A program made the translations under genes and the position numbers. From CALDTK01 sp965215215 (lineage in GTDB: Bacteria; Bacteroidota; Bacteroidia; Chitinophagales; Saprospiraceae), in contig OZ244043.1 in assembly GCA_965215215.1 (NCBI GenBank), positions 2,170,001 through 2,234,000 on the forward strand: 64,000 nt of DNA. The letters are read 5' to 3'. Position 1 is the stretch's first letter; each line of letters opens with the position of its first letter. Below the pieces are notes generated by a model. That model searched no databases. It saw only the letters and a program-made list of their open reading frames with translations, and had not been told where the DNA came from. This document shows positions 35,321 to 46,643 of this stretch, one piece after another.

Positions 35321-36427
35321 ATGCCTCCGCCGCAAGCCGTCAGCGACTACATACTCGCCTTTCTTACGGCGTTCGGGGTAACGTACTACGCGATCCCCTC
35401 GATCATCCACATCGCGCGGGTGAAGGGGCTCACCGACGAGCCGGGGGAGCGCCGCTCGCACAGCGTGAGTACGCCGAATTTGGGCGGGATCGGCATGTTC
35501 GCCGGTATCCTGTTCAGCGTGGTCGCGTGGACGCCCTACGCGATCTTCGGTCGACTGCAGTACATCCTCTGCGCGATGATCATCATCTTCTTAATCGGGG
35601 CGAAGGACGACATCATCCCCAGCTCGCCGGCGAAGAAGTTGCTCGGTGAGTTGCTCGCCGCCGGCATCTTGGTGTGGGTGGCCGACGTGCGCATCACGAG
35701 CCTGCACGGTATCTTCGGGATCGGCTCACTGCCGGAGCTCGCGTCGATGCTCCTGTCGGTGTTCACCATCATCGTGATCATCAATTCCTTCAACCTCATC
35801 GACGGGGTCAACGGGCTGACGGGCACGATCACCGTCATCGCCGCGCTGGCCTTCGGGACCTGGTTCGCGCTGACCGGCTACCCGGAGTACGCGCTGCTCG
35901 CCGCCGCGCTGGTCGGCTCCACGGTCGCCTTCCTGAAGTACAACTGGACGCCCGCCCGGATCTTCATGGGCGACACGGGCTCCCTGCTGCTCGGCCTGTT
36001 GTGCTCGGTGCTGACCATCCAGTTCATCGAGCTCGACATGCGCATGGCGCGTACGAGTCCGTACTACCTGCCCGCCGCCCCGGCCGCGGCCATCGGCTTC
36101 CTGATCGTGCCCCTGTTCGACACGTTGCGGGTGTTCGTGACGCGGGTGGCGCGGGGGCGCTCGCCCCTGATGCCGGACCGCAACCACATCCACCACCTGC
36201 TCGTGGATCTGGGGCTCACGCACATCCAGACGACGGTGGTGCTGGGGGCGGTCAACCTCTTCTTCATCGCGTTGGTGGTGGCGCTGCAGGACTTCGGGAA
36301 TCTCCTGGTGCTAATCGTGGTGCTGCTGCTGGCCGGGTTGGGGAGCCTCGCGCTCACCATGCAGGTGCGGCGCCGCGAGCGTGCCCTGGCGCGGGTGAAC
36401 GCGGGCCGCGAAGCGAGTCCGGCGTGA
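35321..36427 (+). CDS. WecA/MraY-family phosphoglycosyltransferase
   Basis: A 368-residue membrane protein with about 11 transmembrane segments. It has the family sites: DEPGERRSHSVSTPNLGGI (first cytoplasmic loop), FNLIDGVNGLTG (about residues 147-158), FMGDTGSLLLG (about 216-226) and PDRNHIHHLL, the His-rich loop typical of WecA-type rather than MraY enzymes. It transfers a HexNAc-1-phosphate to undecaprenyl phosphate to start a surface glycan, using the carrier made by uppS. ATG 35321 begins the first membrane segment. Confidence 0.88.
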   Translation: MPPPQAVSDYILAFLTAFGVTYYAIPSIIHIARVKGLTDEPGERRSHSVSTPNLGGIGMFAGILFSVVAWTPYAIFGRLQYILCAMIIIFLIGAKDDIIPSSPAKKLLGELLAAGILVWVADVRITSLHGIFGIGSLPELASMLLSVFTIIVIINSFNLIDGVNGLTGTITVIAALAFGTWFALTGYPEYALLAAALVGSTVAFLKYNWTPARIFMGDTGSLLLGLLCSVLTIQFIELDMRMARTSPYYLPAAPAAAIGFLIVPLFDTLRVFVTRVARGRSPLMPDRNHIHHLLVDLGLTHIQTTVVLGAVNLFFIALVVALQDFGNLLVLIVVLLLAGLGSLALTMQVRRRERALARVNAGREASPA

Positions 36428-36786
36428 GCTACCTCCTCGTGTTTCTCGGCGGGGGCGCGGGGGCGGCAGCGCGCTTCGGTCTGGCGCGGGCGGTGTTGGC
36501 GGGCGGTCGGGAGCTATTTTGGGGCACGCTCGCGGCAAACCTGCTGGCGTGTCTGCTGCTGGGGTGGCTGGCGTACGGGCCTTTGCGTGGGGAGGGCTCG
36601 ACGAGTTTGAAGCTGCTGTTGGCGACAGGTTTTTGTGGCGGCTTTAGTACGTTTTCTACGTTTTCGCTGGAGGTTTTTGTCTTGTTGGAGCAGGGTCGGG
36701 TGGGGGCGGCGGCGGGGTATGCTGGAGGCAGCTTGTTGCTCGGGCTCGTGGGGATTGGAGCGTTCGCTTGGTTGGGCTCGGATTGA
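36424..36786 (+). CDS. crcB: Fluoride channel CrcB/Fluc
   Basis: A 120-residue, four-helix membrane protein exporting fluoride as a dimer. Motifs: GGGAGAAARFGLAR at the start, GTLAANLLACLLLGWL and GFCGGFSTFSTFSLE, which carries the phenylalanine box and Na+ site. The GTG at 36424 overlaps the stop of the preceding gene (GTGA). No fluoride riboswitch was recognised. Confidence 0.9.
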   Translation: MSYLLVFLGGGAGAAARFGLARAVLAGGRELFWGTLAANLLACLLLGWLAYGPLRGEGSTSLKLLLATGFCGGFSTFSTFSLEVFVLLEQGRVGAAAGYAGGSLLLGLVGIGAFAWLGSD

Positions 36787-37159
36787 GGTGCGGCGCGGGC
36801 TTCGGATCAGCGTCTGTTCGTTTTGCGCCCGACCCGGTATCCGTCGTGTCGTTGGGGTAGCGCCTTTCGGCAAAACGGATTGCACCCGGCTGCGATGGAG
36901 CCCTCGGAGTAACCTTACGTGGAAAAGGTTTTTTTCGGTTGCTCGGGGGAGTAAAAAGCCTTGAGTACGCTACGCCGCAGATGCCCTGCGGTAAGTTTTA
37001 GAATGGTATAATTATTTGATGTTTAAACATCTATCATTGATGGTTGATTATTAATCATAAAAATATTTATAAAATATGCAAGCTATTGTTGGCCGATAGA
37101 AAGTTTGTTTGAGTACGGTGGTAGTGGCTTATGTTAGGCCTACCCTAGTCTCAATAGTG
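36787..37159. other. AT-rich gene-less stretch before the toxin locus
   Basis: Composition drops sharply in GC between about 37000 and 37100. Short palindromes GATGTTTAAACATC and TGATTATTAATCA occur here. I see no gene. It probably holds the promoter of the secreted protein at 37160 and marks the left border of the accessory toxin region. Confidence 0.45.
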
Positions 37160-38338
37160 ATGCAACTACCCCCTCCCGTCTCGCGGGGCTTTTTTGTGGC
37201 TTTCTACGCTCTGTTAACTCTACAGGCTTCGGCACAGTCGGCGATGTCTGACTCGCCGGCTCCGGTGGCTATGCAGGAACCGTGGCGTGGCCCCGGTGAG
37301 GCTCAGCCCGCGCTTGCGACCAACGAACTCTTAGCGGAGGCCGGGGTAGGCTACGGGGATCTAGCTGCCTACTACGACGAACGCCTCCTCGGCGGCGCGT
37401 GCCTGGGGCTTTGGTTTACCGGCGACCCCGATGCGCTCTCCTCCGCTGAGCTCGCTGTCTTCCTCGAACTCGTCAACGAAGGACTTTCCGGTTCGCTGTG
37501 GGACATGAAGACAATCGAGCTACACGTAGTGGCTTACAGCTCCGTGACCCGCGCGACCGCAGAGAAGCAAACATGGTCCGATTTACTAAAAGTGACTGCC
37601 ACCAGGCGCGCTGGTAGCGTCCTGCCCCTTGCCCCGGGGCAGCTCGAGGTCCGGTTGCTCGCCGGCTTTTTCGCCCGAACGGCCGCCGTCGGTTGGGAGG
37701 ACGGCCGCCCGGTGCTCTTTATCGGGGAGGACGTTGTCCGCGAGCAACAGACCAGCTACCTAATCCACCTCGTCGCTAACCTCGCGGGGCTCCCGCCCGT
37801 CTGGGGCGATGGTGAGCCCTGCGCCGATGACGGCATCTTCGATACGCCCAGTCACTCGGGAGCGAACTACGACTGCATGCCGAACCATTACTCGGGCTGT
37901 AATTCTACGCGCGAGCTCGACGCGAATCTCATGGACGCTCGCTACTGCGAGCTCGCGGGGACCTTGACGACCGAACAGCGCTTCTTCCTCGCTCCGCGGC
38001 TGGGCGTATTCGGTCCGGCGGCGGACTGCGAGGCGGTCGATTCTACAGACGCAGCAGCGGCTTGTTTCTTCGATCTCTCCCCCAATTCCGCCAGCCAGGC
38101 GGGGGACGGGTGTTCGATCCGGGTGGTACTCGCCGACGAACCCCAGGGAGGCGCTCTATCGATGAGCGTCTCGCAGAGTACGCGCGTCCTCGTCGCGGAC
38201 CAGCCCCTGGCATTTGCCGGCGATGGTGCCGCCTTGGTCGACATCTGTACGATGGGTCTACCACCGGGCGCCTACTCGGTAACGGTGCGGGATGGTACTG
38301 AGCGCCTCTGTACGCGGTCCTTCATCGTCGCGCCTTAG
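37160..38338 (+). CDS. Secreted M43-like protein with dead zinc site
   Basis: A 392-residue secreted protein. A signal peptide ends in ASAQS. The layout follows the M43-like protease at 10805: conserved CADDGIFDTP, then a DANLMDARY Met-turn region, and a C-terminal T9SS type A-like domain (LPPGAYSVTVRDG). Where the zinc motif HELGH-xx-GL-x-H should be, it reads HLVANLAGLPPVW, so the catalytic Glu and two zinc His are lost. It is likely a pseudo-enzyme, perhaps with a binding or export-partner role for the RHS protein that follows 140 bp downstream. ATG 37160 is chosen for the signal peptide. Confidence 0.7.
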   Translation: MQLPPPVSRGFFVAFYALLTLQASAQSAMSDSPAPVAMQEPWRGPGEAQPALATNELLAEAGVGYGDLAAYYDERLLGGACLGLWFTGDPDALSSAELAVFLELVNEGLSGSLWDMKTIELHVVAYSSVTRATAEKQTWSDLLKVTATRRAGSVLPLAPGQLEVRLLAGFFARTAAVGWEDGRPVLFIGEDVVREQQTSYLIHLVANLAGLPPVWGDGEPCADDGIFDTPSHSGANYDCMPNHYSGCNSTRELDANLMDARYCELAGTLTTEQRFFLAPRLGVFGPAADCEAVDSTDAAAACFFDLSPNSASQAGDGCSIRVVLADEPQGGALSMSVSQSTRVLVADQPLAFAGDGAALVDICTMGLPPGAYSVTVRDGTERLCTRSFIVAP

Positions 38339-38478
38339 TGACATCCGGTTTTAAAAGTTCTTCATTCCAGAAGCGCGGTACCGGCCCGGGTCAAACCACT
38401 ACTCCGCCCCTTTGCCGCCCCAATCCCCAGCTCGTGAATTACTCTCTACCAAATCCCCGGCGTACGGCTCCGAGTCGG

Positions 38479-41400
38479 ATGTCATACGCTTTCTACGGCT
38501 TCCTGCTGGGTCTCTCCGCGCTGCCCGCGCGAGCGCAGGCGCAGTCCGGGGGCGACGGTGCGGCGCCCGATCCGCTCACCGTCGTCGAGGTCCCCGCTCC
38601 TGAGGCGTACGCCGCGCTCAAGATGGAGGACTACGGTTCGGTAAGCAACTCCGGGAGCGGGAACCTGTCTACGGAACTGTTTTCGTTGAGCGCCGAGGGG
38701 CAGTCCTTACCCGTGAGCCTCTCTTATTCTTTGGGGGGCGTGCGCGCCTCGGAGATCGCGAGCCACGTCGGTCTCGGGTGGAACCTCTCGATCGGGGCCT
38801 CCCTGACGCGCATCGTCCACGGCGAGCCCGACGAGGCTCCCGAGGGCTACCTACGTGAGTCCAGACGGACGACCGCGATGGCGCTCTACGTTCAGTGCCA
38901 GGACCAAGTTCAGTACGCGTGCGACGCGCTCGATCAGAACATGCAGGCCTACGACGACGCCCTGAGCCAGGGCTACGACCTCGGCCCGGACGCCTTCAAG
39001 TACACCGTCGGCGGGATCAGCGGGCAATTCCGACTCGACGCCGAGGGACGGATCCGCTACCAGCCCGTAACCAACGTCCGCATCACCTACGCCAAGGATC
39101 TATCCTGGATCGAGATCACCGATCCGGACGGCAAGATCTGGCGCTTCGGCAGCGACGCGGGACTACTCGCGCGTCCAGTCGACGTACTTGGGCTCGGTCA
39201 GCCGATCAACGGTGATAACCAAACGACCCGTAACCCAACCCGCCAGACTAAGTGGAACCTGACATCTGTATCAGACGCCACCGGTCGGGAGGTATTCGCG
39301 GTCACGTACGTCCCGAGTGCCTTCAGCACCGAGAGCGAGGTCCCGTGTACGGAATCCCAAAGTACCTATCAGTGCATAGGAATCAACACGAAGACCACCA
39401 CGTGCGCCGAACAGTCCGCTAAACCATCGGCAGGTACCCTCACCGACGAGACCACGGGGACGATCTACCGGACCGACGATCAGCTGACGTGGCTACCGAG
39501 CAAAATATCCAATCCGCTTACCGAGCGCTCGATCTCGTTCGGGTACGCGAGCGACCGCGAGGACGTAGGCCAGAGCCTCAACCCCGCGACCTCGTTCGGG
39601 CCGGCCAAGCGCCTGACGAGCGTCAGCTACGACGACGGCGACCAGGTGCTCACCAAGAGGCTCGAGCAGGTGTACGCCTCCGCCAAGGACGCCGACGCGT
39701 ACTACGAGCGCAAGCTCATACTCACCGCGATCGAGGCGCGAGGCGCGGACGGCGAAGTCTACAACCGGGAATCCTTCACCTACGACATGCCGCGCGCCGC
39801 GGCTACGAGACGTACTCCCGGCTTACGGCGTTCGTTGACGCCTGGGGCTACCTCAACGCCCTGACCACCCGCAGTGTCGATAACTGGAAGCGCCTGCCGA
39901 AAGAGGTATTCTTTACGCACGTTAAGAAGACGGAGAACCTGGACGACGGTTTTATCCGAAATACCGAGGGTTACGCCTCGCAGACCGGCGTGCCCATTGG
40001 GTTGTCGAAATTGCCGCTGGCGGCAGGCTCCGAGCACGGTTCGCTCAAGAGTTACACCGACGGCCACGGGGCGGAATTCCGGTACGGGTACGGTCTGCAC
40101 GAGGTGGCCCGCTTCGTGTCCGTGGAGGACGACTTCGACGAGGACGATCTCACCCGCGAGCTCGCGCTTTACACGTGCGCGATCCGCGACCCGGTCTCGG
40201 GGAAGGCCTCGAGCTGCGTGCGGTGCCCGTGCGGGGACGATCCACTCATCGGCTGCGACCCGGTCTCCGCGGCGCAGTGCGCCGTCGATCCGGATCTCAC
40301 CCAGCAGTCCGGCACGATCGCCTTCGAGCCCGGGAGGGGGTACCGTCTCAAGGTCCGGACGAAGGGCTTCACGATCGGGGACGACCGGTCAGTCAACCCG
40401 AACGCCCGCTGCTGCTCCGATCCGAATCGGGGTAACTTCAACAACCAGCAAAAGGCCTCGGTCGAGGTCGTAACCGGGGGGACCATCTACCCGGTCGAGG
40501 TCCCTTTCAACGGACCGAATGCCCAGCGGGTCGACCTCGACCTGTTCGATCTCATCCCGAACCTCGCCGACCAGACCACGGCGATCGACATTACCTTTAG
40601 GTTGACGCCGAGTACGGGGCCCCGACCCTCGAGGTCTTCGGCTACGAGCTGCCACCCGACCCCGACGGCGGGGTCCTCGGTAAGCGCCTAGTCGGGGGCT
40701 TGCGCTTGGAGCAGTTGGAAGTCGTCGACTTAATCAGCGGTCGGTCTGAGACCACAGTTTATGACTATCTACTCCAAGACGGTGAGAAAAGCTCTGGGTT
40801 ACTACTCCGCGAGCCGACCTTCGGGTATTTCATGCAGGTCATCGGCCTCGCCGAATCCCCCTACGAACGCTGCTTCACAGACGTACGGACAGCGCGTTCC
40901 GATAACGCCGTACTTAACGCACAGGGCACGCACGTGGAGTACACCCGAGTCGGCGAACGCCAACTCGGCGTGAAGCGGGGTTCGACGGTACGGACCTATC
41001 GCACGCCGCGTTACAGCGTGGCCGGAGCGTTCTCGAATCAAGCCTTCAACGACGGACTCGGACTAGTTTGGACCCCGCTCGACGGCCAGCTCCTCGACGA
41101 GAGCAAGTACAGCACCGCCGGCAAACTCGTCGAGCGTAAGACGTACCGGTATACCAACAGTAGCTACTCTACCAACACGCAGGATGAGCCCTTCTACGTG
41201 TCGCAGGAGAAGAACTGGCAGTGCCCAGGATCAGCGGTTCCGGGTGATTTTCAGGGGTATTGTAGCCCCCTATCCGGCAGTAGCAACACGATCAGTCACT
41301 CGAACGCGATCATTAACAAAAGTTGGACGAACAACGTGGACCGGGTCGACCACTACCGCGACGGCGTCGAGTGGATCACGTCTCATATCTTCTCTTCGCC

Positions 41401-44400
41401 CAGTATCGGGAGGGACTACAGCTTGCGCCAAAGCACGACGGTGTTGCAGCAGGGGACCGGACTGAAGCGCAGCACGGACTACGACTACGCGATCGACAGC
41501 AAGGCCGGTGAGGTCAGTGTACTCGCCCTCGCGAACAACCAGTTAAACCTACTGGAGAAGGTCACCGAGTCGTACGCGCAAGCCGGTTCGGAGCTGGCTC
41601 AGGTTTCGGCGAGCGAGACGGTCTTGCGGCCGTTCACGGCGACCGGGGAGCTGTCCGCCGCGTTCACGCCTGGGGCAACGGTGCTGCGGCCTTACCGAAG
41701 CCTGCGGTACGGCTCCGATCCCGAAACCTCGATCCTGACGGCGACCTACAACGCGTACACCCCCTTCGGGGCCCCGAGTAGCGTGACCCGCTACGACGAC
41801 CCCGCCCCGGTCGCGATCGCCTACGACGCGGACCGCCCTACGGAGATTAGCTACCTCAACTACCTCAAGACGGCCACCTACCACGGGACCTCCGCGCGGG
41901 CGGAGACGGTGACGGACGAGCGGGCGCAACTCACCCAGTACGCCCACGATGCCATGGGGCGCCTGGAGACCGTGACCGAGCGCGACGGGGACCGCGTCAC
42001 GAGCTACGGCTACGGCGGCTACTCGCAAGCGGCGAGCGCGACGGGCGGGAAGCGGAACTGGACGGAGAGGACGGTGGCCGTTACGCCAACGGAACGTTCG
42101 GCGATCACGGAGCTGAAGACCCGCACCTACTACGACGGGTGGCGCCTCCCGATCCAGACGATCCACGTCGACCAGCTCGACGGCGGGGGCGACCGCGTCG
42201 AGGACCTCGCCTACGACGCCCACGGTCGCCCCACGGAAAGATTCGACCCCTTCGCCCGCCGGCCCTCCTCCACGGCGGTGGCCCCCCGGCCGGCCGGCCT
42301 GCTCTTCCGCGAACGGTACGTCTACGGGGCCGACCCCCTCGATCGCCTCCGGTACACCGAGCGCCCGTTCTTCGGGACGGTCTACAGGGGGTACGGGGGC
42401 GGGGGCGGGGGCGGGAAGTACTTCCGGACCGTGACCGCGGATCACGAGGGCCATACCACCTGGGTCGACACCGACGTGTTCGGACGCGAGCGCGCCCGGG
42501 GCTCGCGCGAGACGGACGGCTACCTCGTCGACAACTCGTACGACGGGCTCGGACGCCTCACGGGGGTCCGCCGCGCCGGCCCCGGGGACGCTTCCGCCGC
42601 GCAGACGATCGCCTACGGGTACGACGACTTCGGGCGGCTCACCGCGAAGACCGTCCCGGAGGAAGGGCTCACCGCGTACCGTTACGACGCGCGCGACCGC
42701 CTGACCGTCGAGCAGACCCCCCGCTCCCGCGCCCTCGGGTTCGCGCGCGGCCACCGGTACGATCCGTACGGGGACCTCGTCGCGACCGGGCAACTCGCCG
42801 CCGTGCCGGCGGACGGGGGCGACCTACCGGCCTTCGCGAGAACCGAGTCCACCAACCTATTCGGGCGCACCGCGCGCGCCGCTGACTTCGGGCGGGTCAC
42901 CGAGCGGTCCGACGCTTACGCGACCGGGGGGGGTGCCTACGCCGTGAGCCACGAGTACGACCCCTACGGCCGCCTCGAGGCGACCGCGACCGCGGACGGG
43001 GGTCGCGCGGTCGCCACGGCGCGGATCGCGTACGACCACCTCGACCACGTCACGTCGTACCGCGAGACGGTCGCCCCCCCGGGCGGCGCGGCCGCCGCCG
43101 TCGAGCACGAGGGGAGGTACAACCGGTACGGCTACCGCGGGGCCGACGTCTACACCGTCGACGGCGGCGGGTCGACCACGATCACGCGCGCCTACGACAA
43201 GGACGGGCTGCTCGCCCGCGAGCGCCTCGGCGATGGCGCCGGGGCGGGGGGGGCGCCGTGGCAGGAGGTCGCTTACAGGTACTACCTCAACGACGAACCC
43301 TACGTCATCGGGGACTCCGGGCCGGGTGATGTGCGCTTCCCCGTGGAGCTCGCGGGGTCCGCCGCGGGCGCGTCGGAACCGCTGTTCCACGAGGCCGTAT
43401 TCCGGGACCGGGCTCACGACACGCTCCCGGCGCGCGCGCGGCGGGACGGGCGGGTGTCGTGGACGTCGACCCGCCTGGGCGGTGGCGTCCCCCTCGACGT
43501 CGGGTACGCCTACGACCGCACCCGCGACAACGTGCTGGCCTCCACGTCGACCGCGTGGCGGACGGGGGGCACCTGGGGCGAGCGGGCCTACGTCGGGCTC
43601 GGCGCTTACGCGACCGCCTACACGTACGCCCCCGGGCGCGCCGGGCTGCGCAAACTCACGCGGGTCGAGCGGTGGCGCCCGGGCGGCCCCGGGCTCGACG
43701 CGGCGGGCGTGCGGGCCGACGCGATCGCGCTGTCCTACGGTGACGCGGACCGTCCGGCCCGCGTGACCGCCGTGGCCGACCTCGCGGGCCCCGGGTCCGC
43801 CGAGGGCCTCTACCGCGCGCCGGCGGGTCCCTCGGTCCTCGGCTACGACGCGGCCGGGGCCCTGACGGCGGCCCCGGGGGTGACCTTCGCCTACGATGGG
43901 TCCGGCCGCCCGGCCACCGTCGCCGTCGACGGGCGCGCGACCGCGAACTCGAATCTGTTCAACGGCGAGCGCGTCGGGTTCCGCGCCGCGGGCGGGAGCG
44001 AGGTTAGACGGTACGGCGGCATAGAGCTGGCGGGCGGGCGGCCGGATCGTTACTACTTCGACAACGGGTACTACGACTTCGCGGAGGCGCGGTTCGTGTA
44101 CTGCATCAAGGACCACCTGGGGACCCCGCGGGTCTGGTTCACGGACGTCAACGGGGACGGGGTCATTAAAGCGGACGACGACGTGTTGGAGACCCGGACC
44201 GCCTACCCGTTCGGGATGTTCGCCTTCGGGAGCAAGGCCGAAGGGTACGAGTCCGACCGGCGGGACTTCACCGGGCACGAACTGGTGGGCGCGACGAACG
44301 ACCAAGCGTCGCGGTACCAATCCGTCCTCGACGCCGGGGCGCGGACCTACCTCCCGGGGCTGGGGATCTTCGCGCAAGTGGATCCGCTCGCGGATCTGGC

Positions 44401-45067
44401 GCCGGAGTGGAGTCCGTACCGCTACGGGTTCAACGACCCGGTCAACTACATCGACCCGGACGGCCTGTTCGAGACGAAGGCCGATGCCCAGGCGCACGCC
44501 GAGAAGGAGGACATCAAGACCGGCGGGCTCTTCGGCGCCTTCCGCGCGAACAAGATCCGCGAGCAGTCCGACGGGAGCTACGCGATCGAGAACCGTAAGG
44601 AGCACACCTCGACCGCGGACGAGGGCGGGGAGCTCGGGGTGATGACCGCGGCGCTGGTCACCCCCAACGACGTGATGGGCGTCGCGACGACCGAGGGCGG
44701 GAACATGGAGATGACGCTGCGTTCGGGGGAGACTCAGGAGGTAGAAGCGCTGGGCGGAACTGTTCCTACACCCGGTAGTGGAGCCTCGGGGGGGCTGAGC
44801 AGGATCAAAACTGCTATAGGTCCACTGAAGCAGTGGATCAGAGGTCCCAAAGGTTCATTTAGTAAGGCGTTAGGGAAAGTTACGAAGCGTTCTATTAGCT
44901 GGGGAGCCTCGCCAGCTAAGAATGGTAAGTACGTGAAGAAGATAGGAAGCCCTGCACTACGTCGTTTAAACCAGTGGGCACGAGGGAAAAGATTACCTCC
45001 AGGAAAGCGTTCATGGAGAACGAATGACCCCGGCCACATCCACTTAGATAAGTACAAGCCGAACTAA
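38479..45067 (+). CDS. Secreted RHS/YD-repeat polymorphic toxin protein (two frameshifts)
   Basis: One gene of about 2,190 codons in three successive frames. Frame 1 (38479 to about 39800) has a signal peptide (FLLGLSALPARAQAQ) and a SpvB-like start. After a shift in a CCGCGCGCCGCGG run near 39795, frame 2 continues (GYETYSRLTAFVDAWGYL) to about 40610. After a second shift, frame 3 (AEYGAPTLEVFGYELPP, in frame with 40700 onward) runs to the end with many YD repeats. The RHS core follows (YCIKDHLGTPRVWF, ARTYLPGLGIFAQVDP, YRYGFNDPVNYIDPDG). A linker ends at GGTV, then a ~100-residue variable tip with the ending RTNDPGHIHLDKYKPN, a candidate nuclease. YD-repeat proteins form a shell around the toxin. 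Frameshifts may be real or sequence errors. Confidence 0.85.
44147..44761 (+). repeat. RHS core master copy, repeated in four downstream cassettes
   Basis: This segment encodes the end of the RHS core (DVNGDGVIKADDDVLETRT to GGTV). Close copies lie at 45734-46345, 54106-54430, 55674-55800 and 56892-57446. Copies differ in where they start and stop, but all keep PGLxxFAxxDxLAD. They give long stretches of DNA identity through which an orphan tip could recombine into the expressed gene. Confidence 0.85.
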
Positions 45068-45070
45068 AAA

Positions 45071-45604
45071 ATGGTAGAGACTATGGTTGTGCGAACGCGA
45101 AGTCCGGAGTGGGGGCAAGTAGAGGGTACGTTAGCCGCGTGTGCCAAGGTTCTTGCGGCTAACGCTAACGCCACGCTTCTGATCTACGTAGATGGAGGGT
45201 TGTCGACGTCTGACGTGAGCGGCTTGAAGGTGGTGAGGGGATGCTCCGTGCTCGCTTCTGGAAAGTATGATAGCGGCTCTGTTGTTGGTCGCTTTGTGCA
45301 GTTGGTTTTACCGTCATATTATGCTTTGGTCGAATTCGAAGATTACTCTAATATTGTTCCGTTTGTAGACGACGTAACCGATCAGCAAGCGGCCTACATA
45401 GCAATAATGAGTGAGCCTTTGACTAGCGCGCAACGGCAGCAAATCCAGGCATTGAGTAGTGGTAATCTATTTATTGATTGGGTTCGTAAATCTGATCCAT
45501 TATTACTCTATATTATTGACACAGATAGTTGCGAATCAAGCACGGGGGTAGTTGACCATATCGAGCTGTCGGAGGAGAGTGCGAGCTACTTCGCCGGAGT
45601 GTAA
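45071..45604 (+). CDS. Probable immunity protein for the main RHS tip
   Basis: A 177-residue soluble protein starting 3 bp after the RHS stop. No signal peptide or known domain; sequence is AT-richer than the RHS core. Position directly after the toxin tip, size and lack of other function fit the cognate immunity gene of a polymorphic toxin. The assignment rests on context only. Confidence 0.65.
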   Translation: MVETMVVRTRSPEWGQVEGTLAACAKVLAANANATLLIYVDGGLSTSDVSGLKVVRGCSVLASGKYDSGSVVGRFVQLVLPSYYALVEFEDYSNIVPFVDDVTDQQAAYIAIMSEPLTSAQRQQIQALSSGNLFIDWVRKSDPLLLYIIDTDSCESSTGVVDHIELSEESASYFAGV

Positions 45605-45607
45605 GGT

Positions 45608-46633
45608 TTGGGGCATCTTCGAAACGACCCAAGCGCGTTGTTCCCATTGGGTCGTGACGATCGCGAGGGCGGCGGCGGTGTAGGGAATAGCCTGCTCGGG
45701 TATCACTGTGATACGGTCGGGGCCGGTTTGGGCGATGGGGTGATCAAGGCCGACGACGACGCGTTGGAGACGCGGACCGCCTACCCGTTCGGGATGTTCG
45801 CCTTCGGGAGCAAGGCCGAAGGACACGAGTCCGACCGGCGGGACTTCACCGGGCACGAGACCGTCGGGGTCACCGACGATCCCGGCTCGCGGTACCAATC
45901 CGTCCTCGACGCCGGGGCGCGGACGTACATCCCGGGCTTGGGGATTTTTGCGAGCCCGGATCCGCTCGCCGATCTGGCGCCGGAGTGGAGCCCGTACCGG
46001 TACGGGTTCAACGACCCGGTCAACTACGTCGACCCGGACGGCCTGTTCGAGACCAAGGCCGACGCCGAGCGGCACGCCGAGGACAACGACATCAAGACCG
46101 GGGGGCTCTTCGGGGCCTTCCGCGCGAACAAGATCCGCGAGCAGTCCGACGGGAGCTACGCGATCGAGAACCGCCGGGAGCACACCTCGACCGCGGACGA
46201 GGGCGGGGAGCTCGGGGTGATGACCGCGGCGTTGGTCACCCCGAACGACGTGATGGGCGTCGCGACGACCGAAGGGGGGAACATGGAGATGACGCTGCGC
46301 TCGGGGGAGACTCAAGAGTCCGAACCGACGGCCGGAACTGTCGATGTGGGCGGCCGTGGAGGCGGATCGAAAATCGCAATTAGTGTTGTCAAAAAAGCAT
46401 TAAAAGAGATTTACAAAGAGCTTGGGACAAAAGGTCCTTTACCGAAGGGGCCTACAGGTAAGTACGGTAGTACAACACGGGGTGATAAAGTTCGAGGATA
46501 CCGGGTCGATAAGGTAGGACATCCAAAAAGCTCAAATCCTAATGAAAAAGGCCCACATATAAATTGGTGGGACTACACTAAAGGGAAACTGAAATCAGGA
46601 CGCGGCAGAAAGGGGGCGGAAAGGATCGACTAA
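45608..46633 (+). CDS. Orphan RHS tip cassette 1 (GPHxNWWD toxin)
   Basis: A silent C-terminal fragment. Similarity to the RHS core begins near 45734 (GDGVIKADDDALETRT) with no signal peptide or good start codon upstream; TTG 45608 only opens the frame. The core and linker copy run to about 46345, followed by a different tip: KKALKEIYKELG, LPKGPTGKYGS and the end motif GPHINWWDYTKGK. The His/Asn/Trp-rich motif looks catalytic, so I guess a nuclease. The same tip family is present in cassette 4. An immunity-like gene follows after 10 bp. Confidence 0.78.
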   Translation: MGHLRNDPSALFPLGRDDREGGGGVGNSLLGYHCDTVGAGLGDGVIKADDDALETRTAYPFGMFAFGSKAEGHESDRRDFTGHETVGVTDDPGSRYQSVLDAGARTYIPGLGIFASPDPLADLAPEWSPYRYGFNDPVNYVDPDGLFETKADAERHAEDNDIKTGGLFGAFRANKIREQSDGSYAIENRREHTSTADEGGELGVMTAALVTPNDVMGVATTEGGNMEMTLRSGETQESEPTAGTVDVGGRGGGSKIAISVVKKALKEIYKELGTKGPLPKGPTGKYGSTTRGDKVRGYRVDKVGHPKSSNPNEKGPHINWWDYTKGKLKSGRGRKGAERID

Positions 46634-46643
46634 CATTCTGAGC

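Noticed and set aside
36787..36964. Frame overlapping the crcB end (36635-36964)
   Set aside because: Runs out of the crcB coding frame, no start signal, no domain.
41549..44605. Large minus-strand frames (414 and 582 codons) under the RHS gene
   Set aside because: Antisense to YD repeats; their repeat-like Arg/Val/Pro content comes from the GC-rich repeats.
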